A stretch of 64,000 nucleotides of DNA from Oryzias latipes (taxonomy: Eukaryota; Chordata; Actinopteri; Beloniformes; Adrianichthyidae): positions 28,013,166 through 28,077,165 of the forward strand of contig NC_019867.2 of NCBI RefSeq assembly GCF_002234675.1, given 5' to 3'. Below the pieces are notes generated by a model. The model saw only the letters and a list, made by a program, of their open reading frames with translations, was not told the DNA's origin and made no database searches. Made by a program: the position numbers and the translations under genes. Shown piece after piece: positions 55,796-64,000 of the stretch; position 1 is the first letter of the stretch, and each line of letters starts with the position of its first letter.

Positions 55796-58700
55796 TCAGG
55801 AGAGGTTTTTACGGATGTTTTTCAAAGCCTGTATTTCTCCTCTCCAGTACGCGTTCCATTGGTCTTCTTGGTTCAGTCGTCTTCTTTTGTCATCGTCTAT
55901 GTTCGACAACTCCTGCTTCAACAGCTCTTCAAACCGCTGACACACACAAGCACAAGCACACACAAATTGTTACAATGCATTTTATTGTTAGTGTGTTTCC
56001 GTTTGTGTGCACGTACCTTCAAAGCAGCATCTCTGTGCTCGATGACCCCCTCCTGTGTCTTGGTGTGTGCGTCTGCAGTGGAGGATGATGGCCTTATAGT
56101 GAGCAGAAACAGAAGTACGATCACACACCAAAGCCTGACACTGAAGCAGAGATTCCATTGACTGTGAAATTACGCTAATTGAATTTGCGATTCAAGTGGA
56201 AACACGTCAACTTAAAAGGAAACTCGCATTTATCAGAAAAAGGTTTTTGCGATGGAGGAGGTGATTTTTGAGGCATATCAAAATCAACATATTTCGCAAA
56301 ACTGCAATGGAAAAGACTGACCACATGTAGCAATGCGCTCCTTAAGAACTGGCTGCCTTGGGCGCTGCACAGTGGGCACCACAAGAGGTCACAGAGCGTC
56401 ACACAGCTCATCAAAAGTTGAGCGCGTCATGCAAAATTGTTGGATCGAGAGCTTCTCTGTAAGATCACCAACCACCATTTCTCAAAATGGCTCTATCCGT
56501 AGCCACTCCCACGTGTAAGGAGCTCCATGGCCTGAAGAAGACGCAGACATCTTCTTTGATTTGACAGATGATGATGAGCGCTAGTGCCGTGGCAGAAATT
56601 TGAATGGATCTGCTGTAATTCAAAGTATTGGTCACATCCGTCACCGTGTTTTTGAATGACTTATTGTGTGAGTTGGTTTCGGTTTATTCGCGTAATTAAG
56701 ATTGAATGGAAGCAGTGTCGCAATTTTTGTTGTTGACTTTTCTAGAATTTGAACACATTGGAATTATAAATAGTCTTTGTAAAAATGGTATTTGGGCAAT
56801 CGGTGTCATCATACTTGCCGTCAAAAAAATAAAAAGTAGTGAGGACGGTGTCTGAATTGCTTTTAAAATCCAGGGCACTAGATCTGAACTGTATCTATTA
56901 TCTCTAGTTATCTATTAGTTAGGTAGTGGGGAGGGAATTCAGACACGGCCAGAGTTTGAGATGTCACGGAGGATCCAAAATGGCTGCCAAATTGGAACAA
57001 CTGCCATGTAAGTAATGAGAAAACAGCATCCTTGAATGGATGTAGGTGGATGGTGCAGAAATTCAACACATTGTGGTAAAATCACAAAATAAACAGAAAA
57101 TAAAGCTGCAGGGAATGTAAAGTTATGAAAACATGTATTAGACAGAAGAATCAGCTGTCAGTGATTGGATGGCAGATCTTACCGGATTGCCTCTCTTGTT
57201 TTCGCTCCTGCTTCCTTGGTAAGAGCTGTGTCATCACTGTGCTGGTCGGTTAATGATGCATTCAATGCTGTTATAATTGCACAAACAAATGTCAAGATTG
57301 CCTGGTGTGCTATGAAGAACACACTTTCATTTTCCATCACTATCAAAGCATGGAAGTACCGGTACTGCATTAAAGCAAGTGTAGAAAAATGTGAATGAAA
57401 AATATCAACAGATGACCCGGAGTTCGATCCCTCATTTTCTGTGTGATCGATCCAGTTTAGCTCCTTTAGCTGACATTTCTGAACTGGTCCTTTGGAAAAC
57501 TCATTTGTTTCTATATTTTTTTTAAGTTTTGCAACTGGTCTTTTTACAGTAAGGAATTCCTTTCTACCTTCAAGAACCTTCAGAGGTTGTGAAGGTATTC
57601 TGTTTGCAGTCAGGCTTTTGTTTAGAGACACATAGTGTGTTATAGTCAAGGAATTTTATCTACTTTGCACACTGTTAACGGTGCACTTAAAAGCCTGCCA
57701 AACAAACAATAGTGTGCCTTATGATCCGGATTCATTCTGGTTGTGTTTATAGATGTCAAAGAGATTTAGAGAAGTTTCTCTGTTTTATTAATGAGTTGCA
57801 AACAAGGTCAGGTGTTATTGTGAATATGCTAACACAGCTAACATACAGCAGTGTCAGGCGGGGTTTTTTTTACGTGTTAGGTTGGGAGTTACCGTAGTCA
57901 CAGTAAGTTTAGTGCTATCAGTCTGTTTTTTGACCTTAGCGGCTGAATAGCTAAGTTGTTTGCATGCAGGACTGGGTTCGTTTCCATGAGTTCAATCCAG
58001 CGTATTGCCTAACTAGGTGGCCACAAAGGGGGCCCAAGACTGGGTCTCCCTTGTGCCAACAACATCTGTTTTTTATTATGCTGCCAACAAGGTTGGGAAT
58101 TTCCAGTTTTGTTAATCTAACATAACATGTAGCGTCTTGCAAACAAGTTGTAGACACGGGGCTTACCTGACACTGAGAACAGGTCATCGGTCTGTTGAAG
58201 CAGTGTCTCTGACAGAGATGTCAGTGATGCCACAAACTCCTGCCGTCTGGACTGCAAGCACTCCTGTATTCATACAATTACACAGTCAAGATGGCTTGTA
58301 TGACAAGCGTCACTTTTGTTTAAAGTGGACCTACTTGCAGCTGTAGGTGGGCACCACAGATTGTGCTATGCAGTGTTTGCTGCCTGAGCTCCTCCCTGCT
58401 GATAACCATGTCCAACATGTTCTTACTCATGGACACTCGCAGCTCCCTGAAGTTGGAGATCTGACAACCAAAGACATGTTTCACAGTCAGGATCAGGACC
58501 CTTAGTGTGTCACATTGATCGGCATCTGAGCATTTCACCTTCTCCTTCTCGCTAGCTGCCAGCGTTTCCTCCAGCTTCTTCATGATTCCAGCCAGCTGTT
58601 CTTTAAGCCACACTGTGTGCTGCTGCTCATGCTTGTTCATTAGAACTGCAGGTAATGAACTGAGCAGCTCCTTCAGCACAAACAGTTGCTTCACCAGTTC

Positions 58701-61700
58701 TAACAGGCATACAGACAGAAATGTGGACAGCTTGGTTTATTTTTGAACCCTAAGCTCAGCTTCAGGAGTAAAGGCATTTTGTCTGTGGGAGTTTTCAGTA
58801 TGTACCTTCTCTGCTCTTGCTTAAAAAACTGTTGGCTTGTTTCTGGTATTCCAGCAGCAACTGCATCATGTTTTCAGCCCCCTTGTCCAAAGAGTCAGGA
58901 AGAAGAAGGACACTGCTGCCAGACTTACTGCTGTAGAAGTCCTGATGGACGAGACAGAGGATATAATCTTAGTTTCTGGCATCAACCTCAGAAAACAATT
59001 CTTATATCATGTACAGTCTTAAACTATTGAAATATTTAGCTGTGATGCAAAGAGTGGAGCTGTGATTCTGCCCCCATTGTTACCGCTGCACCCTGTATGA
59101 GAAGCTCATTTGTTTTCCACAGCACAGCCTGCAGCACAGATGGGAAGGATCTGAAACAAAAACATCATGTTTTACAGCTGAAAGGAGCTCACCAAGGCTC
59201 TTTTACACAGTGAGCTTTTTCTAAGGGCCCTAACAAAGAACACAAAACTGTGTACAAATACTTAGATTACCAGTGCCTTTTGTTTGAGGTTTCCTAGCAC
59301 TCTACTAGGAAAGATAGTCCGGTAATTAACAGGTGCAAACAGCAGGTTTCAAATCGGATTGTAGAATAGACAGCCAGTGGAGGGACTGAGATGCTTCTGG
59401 AAAAAAATCCTACCAACGATGGCTTGATGATGGTCCGTTACATACGGGGGACGTACTGTTTCTGTGACATGAATCCTGAGTCAGGAGGCTCCGAAGGCCT
59501 TTGTACTGCACACTTGGCAGCTGTTCAGTCCTATTGATGGCCATTAATGCCTTTGCAAGAGGAATCAAAGATGGAATTCATAAATCATGACTCACGATAT
59601 GCTTTGCTCCTCTTCCAGCTTGGATCCAAAAATCTGGAATCTTTTAATATTCCTGATTGATCTGGAGCTTTTACTGAAACACATCCAAACAAAAAACACT
59701 TGAGACTGAAAAAAACAAGGAGTTCAGCTTAGTGTAGAAGCCTTAATTTGAAAAGAAAAAGATCTACATTAAAATTGACATCTAATTATGTACATAGACC
59801 CTACTTATTAATACTTGTTTTCCACCATAATTTACAAATAAATTCTGTAGAAATCAGACATGTGGTTTTCCAGATTTTTTTTCTCATTTTGTCTCTCACA
59901 GTTGAGGTGTACCTATGATCAAAACTACAGACCTCTCCCATCTTTTTAAGTGGGAGATCTTGCACAATTGGTGGCTGACTAAATAGCTTTTTTCTCCACT
60001 GTAGACTCAGACAGGTTTACTTTTAATGATATGGAGACCTATGAACTCTTTCTGTGCCTTTAATTCTTTGTTAAACCTCTTTGGTTTACCTTAAACTATG
60101 GTGTCCATCCATCCATCCATCCATCCATCCATCCATCTTCTACCTTTGCTTATGCTTATCCGGGGCCGGAACGGAGCAGAAGTCTAATGAGAGACTCACA
60201 TCCCTTCTTAGCAAAAAAGTCCTCCAGTTTTGCCAGGGGCACCCCGAGACACTTCCAAAACACTTGGAGGGACTGTACACACTATGGAGTCTCATTTTAT
60301 TCACATTTTTGGATTTTGCAGTGTACCTTGGCTCAAAAAAGGTTAAAGAAAACTGCTTTACACCATCTCAAAGGAAGTGCCCAGCTAGGGAAGGAAGCAT
60401 GTTCAATCTCTTCTACTCAGGATCGTATTCTTTCTCTCATGACCCAAAGCTCGTGGCCACAGGTTAATGTAGGTACAAACACTGGCCATTTTATTAGAAA
60501 CACATGTCCAAATGCTAGTAAATACACATGGTAGATGCATGTGCTGCTGCCCCCACAGAAGCCAGATGGATGGATGGATGAATGGATGGAATTGCAGAGC
60601 ATTGACTGCAGTTCTGTTTGCATTCAATGGGGTGAAATGTGGATGTAGACGTCAGACTACGAATTCAAAATTCAAGACAGTCATTCATGCTTTTCTGAAA
60701 GCTTCAATCAAATTTGTGTGTATTTACCTGACTGGTCTGACATTCACTGCTGTTAGTTTTTGATGATGAATGGGATTTTGACCTTTGGAAACAAAAGGCA
60801 GTCAGTCACTAAAACAGATGCTGCACATGCTCTCTAGCTTGTTGCTGTTTAAACTCAGTCAATGGCAATGGCTAAATGTTTGATCTTTTCCTGTTTTGAC
60901 TACAATCACATTTACAAACATTCAGCAGACACTAAAATCAAAACTGCCTACAAGTGATTTAAAAAGAAAAAAGAAAAGCCTGGTTAACCTATTAAGCCTA
61001 TTTATTATTTTTTCCCCCCTTTACCAGCTGCTGCTCCTCTTCCTCGCAGCTGGTCTTCACCTGCAGAATCCTGTCGACTCAAACTGCTGCAATGGTTGAA
61101 CAAAAGAAACGAAGCATCACCTCATCTTCAACAACAAAACGTATCAAGTGAAAAACACAGGTCTACCATTTTGAGGCCTTAAGATGGAGCAGAAAATGTG
61201 TCACAGCAAGAAGGCCCTGGTTCAAATCCTAGCTGGGTTCTTCTGTGTGTATGTTCTCCACGGCACTCAGTCCACCACAGTCCAAAAACATGCTTCATTG
61301 GTTAAGTGGGATCTCCAAATCGTCCCTAGATGTGAATGTGTGGCCTGCAACACACTGGTGGTGACCTGTTCAAGGTGTACCCCTCCTTCACCAAACTGTA
61401 GATAGGTTGGCTTCAGCGACCCCGTGACCTTAAAATGCTTTTCTAGGGTTCAGCAGATGGAAAACTGAATAAAATGCAGACCAGATGACTTCGCAGCAGG
61501 AATCCGGTGTTGACAACAACTTAAAACTTTATAATTTCAGTAATTGCTTTTCTTGTGGCCTCATTAATTTCATTTTTCTTTTTAAATGCACTTAGTTTGT
61601 TGCCAATCACAGACAATCATTTACTTGTCTTTAGGCCTTTCTCTGGTGTTTTAATCAGTTTGAGGTTTTGCTTTAAGTACCACTCCAATCATCTTTTGAT

Positions 61701-63911
61701 CTGGTTTTAATTAAAGTATTAATTTTGGTCTTTTAATTATGATATTATGACCTTTTCACCCAACATTTAAAAAATCTGTAATGTTTTCCTGGACATAGTT
61801 TCTTCATTAAGTTTCTTCAATGATCTGAATAGAGAAAAAATTTAGAAATGCAATCTTATTTTTTTTATATATGTCCACAATCCTGAGAAAACTGCCACAA
61901 GAACACGTTAAAAACACCAAAAACACAATTGTCATTGGAGTGGGTCTTTAAGCAAAAGGGATCTTGTTCCAATGTTGAGGCAGACACTCTTACAGAAAGT
62001 GTGTACAGACAATTTTACACAACTTTTTCATAAACTAACAAGTTGACCACTGGTGACTATGCATTCTACATTGCTGTTAATATGTTGATTGCGGGTTTGG
62101 TTGCTGTTCTGGCTGCCCGTGTGTAAAACTGAAACACACCATTTATCATTGGTTGCTCCTTTAATCTAGATGTTTATCAAACCTCATTATAAAAAACTGG
62201 TATTAGGTCCTTTTCATTTTATTTTATGTTATCCAACCATCCTTCCATTTTCAGAACCAACAGAATCCCCTTCTTGGTGACAGGGCTGTTGGAGCCAACT
62301 CAGCTCCTGTTGGGCGAAGGCTGAACAGGTCGCTAGTCTGTTGCAGGGCTACACACACGCACACGCACGCACACACACACAAAATTAGGCAATTTAGAGA
62401 TGCCAATTAACCTCTGAGGCCTGTGTTTGGACTGTGGGAGGAAGCTGGAGTGCCTGGAAAAAGGCAGGCAGAGCATACAAACTCTACACAGAGACAACCC
62501 AGGCAGGATTTGAACCAGGACCTTCTCACTGTAAAGCAAGAGCGCTAACTAAAAGATCTTTACTGACACACAGGACTAAAGAGGATTTACTTTATGCTGA
62601 ATCCCACCGTTGACTAAAACACAGACCTGTTCAGGAACTTGATGATTCCAAATACGGGGTCTTGGAGACGCTCCCCACTTGGGCTGTTCAGATGTTGAAA
62701 AGATAAGATGGGCTGAACCGGCTTTAAGGATTTTGGACGACCCATCAGGTCCAGCATTCCCTGCGGCACATTTTTAGATCCAGGGCTCTGTATTTTCTCA
62801 TATGAAAAAGCATTTCTTGACCGTAAGAAATAGATCCAGTGGAGGTGCACGACCAGAACACACTAGAATGGAACTTTAACTGTAAATTCTGTTTCAGGTT
62901 TTCAACCGAAGGAGCTTTTAAAGAAAAAGGATGGTAGAAAATGAATGAAAATAAAAGAGTTCATTGAAAAAATTCAAAAGGTAAAAATAAAAAACTAGAC
63001 ATAAATTACTAGACTTTCCCAACCTCACACTAGACGAAGCATGCAAACAAGTTTCCTCTATCATTACAGTTTACACATAAGCTTTCTAAAGACTTTTCTA
63101 TCATGAAGGCCTTGTGGTGGTAAGGTTAAAAGAATGTAGGGAGATGGTATAGCACACCAAATTTCGGATGTGTCTTTCACAGCAGAGGGGCCTAAAAACT
63201 ATGTTTTTCCCATTTGAAGATACACTTCCATTATCTTTTTTTTCAAACAGGCAATAACAAACAATCTTGCGAGGTACTGCGAGGAACATTACTAATTAAT
63301 ATGGTTTGTATTTTATTAAATGCAGTTAAATCGGCCTCTAGAGTAACTTTTTCCCGTTTGCATACCAATGTAAATCTCAAATGTTGTTTTTCTTACCAGC
63401 TGGGTGTCCAAACATTACTATCACCCTTAAACACAAACTAAAACAGTCGAATAAAGGATCAGCTCACATTTGGAATAAACGACAAGCTAATGCTGAAAGC
63501 TGAGAAGCTAATCTTCACACACACACACACATTTAAAATGACCTAAAACAAGACGGAAATCCCAAAATCTAACCAAAGGAATCAGACTTGCTTCTATTTT
63601 TGTGCTTTTGTAGATGTTTAAAAATTGTTTTGTACAGTGTAATGGGGCATTTTGTGTGTACATGTGTGCCTGTGATTTGTAAATGCAGAGTGATGTGCGA
63701 TGCTATTTTTTTGTGTGTGAAATAAGACTATTAATCAATGTCTTATGTGTGGTAAATAAAGGTCTAGGTTGACTGAATCTTACTAAGCTAAAACAGGAAA
63801 GGTCCAGATTGCATAAACGTAGCGTACCACGTTGAAATCCAGATACAGACAGCGCTTCTTGACTTCGTCTTCGACTGATGACAGCAAAGAACAAACGTCC
63901 TCTGGAGACTC
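55796..63911 (-). CDS. ccdc180: CCDC180-like coiled-coil protein (DUF4456 region), 5' end outside window
   Basis: Minus-strand 3' part of a long coiled-coil gene. Exons with matching phase: 60728-60782, 59596-59673, 59084-59150, 58806-58941, 58539-58699, 58335-58460, 58167-58263, 57183-57267, 56017-56092, 55796-55936 (stop 55796-55798). Upstream candidates are 63828-63911, about 62627-62776, and about 61021-61065, less certain. The order RFQIFGSK, SFPSVLQAVLWKTNELLIQG, DFYSSKSGSS, QLLLEYQKQAN, KQLFVLKELLSSLPAVL, FVASLTSLSETLLQQTDDLF fits the DUF4456 domain of CCDC180 as I remember it, a protein linked to cilia/testis by expression. The C terminus is WNAYWRGEIQALKNIRKNLS. The 56017-56092 acceptor ATAAG was chosen over CTGCAG because only it keeps phase. 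Identity rests on motif spacing, not on alignment. Confidence 0.6.
56170..56700. mobile_element. Possible MITE in a CCDC180-like intron
   Basis: The text around 56200-56450 (TTTGCGATGGAGGAGGTG, AATGCGCTCCTTAAGAAC) reads like a dispersed fish repeat, and ATTACGCTAATTGAATTTGC (56170) is loosely mirrored by CGCGTAATTAAGATTG (56688). Boundaries and family are uncertain. Confidence 0.35.
60090..60470. mobile_element. CATCCATC-tailed fish repeat, copy 2
   Basis: An array of CCAT units (60104-60137) is followed by CTTATCCGGGGCCGGAACGG and AGCAGAAGTCTAATGAGAGA. Related to 32692-33060. Inside a CCDC180-like intron. Confidence 0.45.
61180..61470 (+). mobile_element. Fish LINE-like 3' region, copy 1
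   Basis: GGTTCAAATCCTAGCTGGG, AGTCCAAAAACATGCTTC and GGCTTCAGCGACCCCGTGAC are landmarks of a very common fish repeat. The opposite-orientation relative is at 62225-62560. Confidence 0.5.
61671..61950. mobile_element. GACCCACTC-family TIR element, copy F (reverse)
   Basis: The right end reads CATTGGAGTGGGTCTTTAAG, the reverse of the family start; the left end is TTAAGTACCACTCCAATCAT. Interior shortened. Confidence 0.5.
62225..62560 (-). mobile_element. Fish LINE-like 3' region, copy 2 (reverse)
   Basis: GTTGGGCGAAGGCTGAACAG, GTCGCTAGTCTGTTGCAGGG, a CA-rich tract, then GTTTGGACTGTGGGAGGAAG and GGATTTGAACCAGGACCTTC mark the same family as 61180-61470 in opposite orientation. Confidence 0.55.
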
Positions 63912-64000
63912 CTGCAGACAAATGGATGAACTGAATGAGGCCATTTCACTGTTTTGAGCTATAAAAACACTTGGTAATCATTGAAGCACTTTCAGTGCAA

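Overview
The window is vertebrate, and almost certainly ray-finned fish, nuclear DNA. Genes are split into many short exons with GT-AG splice sites. Introns and intergenic DNA are packed with teleost-style DNA transposons (hAT, PIF/Harbinger, Tc1), BEL/Pao and LINE remnants and simple repeats. The gene content also includes teleost-expanded families (PIM-like kinases, a SWIM/YqaJ-type protein). No prokaryotic operons, CRISPR arrays, tRNA or rRNA genes were seen. I cannot fix the species; a percomorph or medaka-like fish would fit.

Left part (1-29.6 kb): two minus-strand housekeeping genes. RPL35 occupies 859-2744 and its last exon lies beyond the left edge. GOLGA1 (golgin-97) is complete, with 23 coding exons at 4803-28696 that sum to 2550 bp (849 codons plus stop). 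As I recall, RPL35 and GOLGA1 are also neighbours on human 9q33.3 with ARPC5L between them; I find no ARPC5L here. GOLGA1 introns hold many transposons, a GC-AG intron, a 68-bp perfect palindrome and a 1.4-kb insertion between identical 114-bp repeats.

Middle (29.6-43 kb): mostly repeats around a small plus-strand three-exon gene (35015-39671) related to the teleost SAMD3-like family. Its first intron carries seven tandem units of exactly 178 bp and an 839-bp hAT element. Its last exon is interrupted by a Harbinger-type element that now supplies the stop codon. A BEL/Pao fragment split by a hAT element follows.

43-50 kb: a complete PIM-like kinase gene on the plus strand (43341-46041). Its promoter and 5' segment are duplicated in tandem, and broken copies of its 5' exons lie downstream. 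Another Harbinger element and a retroviral-type integrase remnant follow.

50.7-55.8 kb: a second hAT copy, three ZNF143-like motifs, and a 3'-truncated minus-strand gene with a SWIM zinc finger and the start of a YqaJ-type region.

55.8-64 kb: the 3' part of a minus-strand coiled-coil gene, probably CCDC180 (DUF4456 region), running off the right edge.

All exon boundaries were read by eye from splice motifs, reading-frame phase and remembered homologues. No alignment or database search was run.
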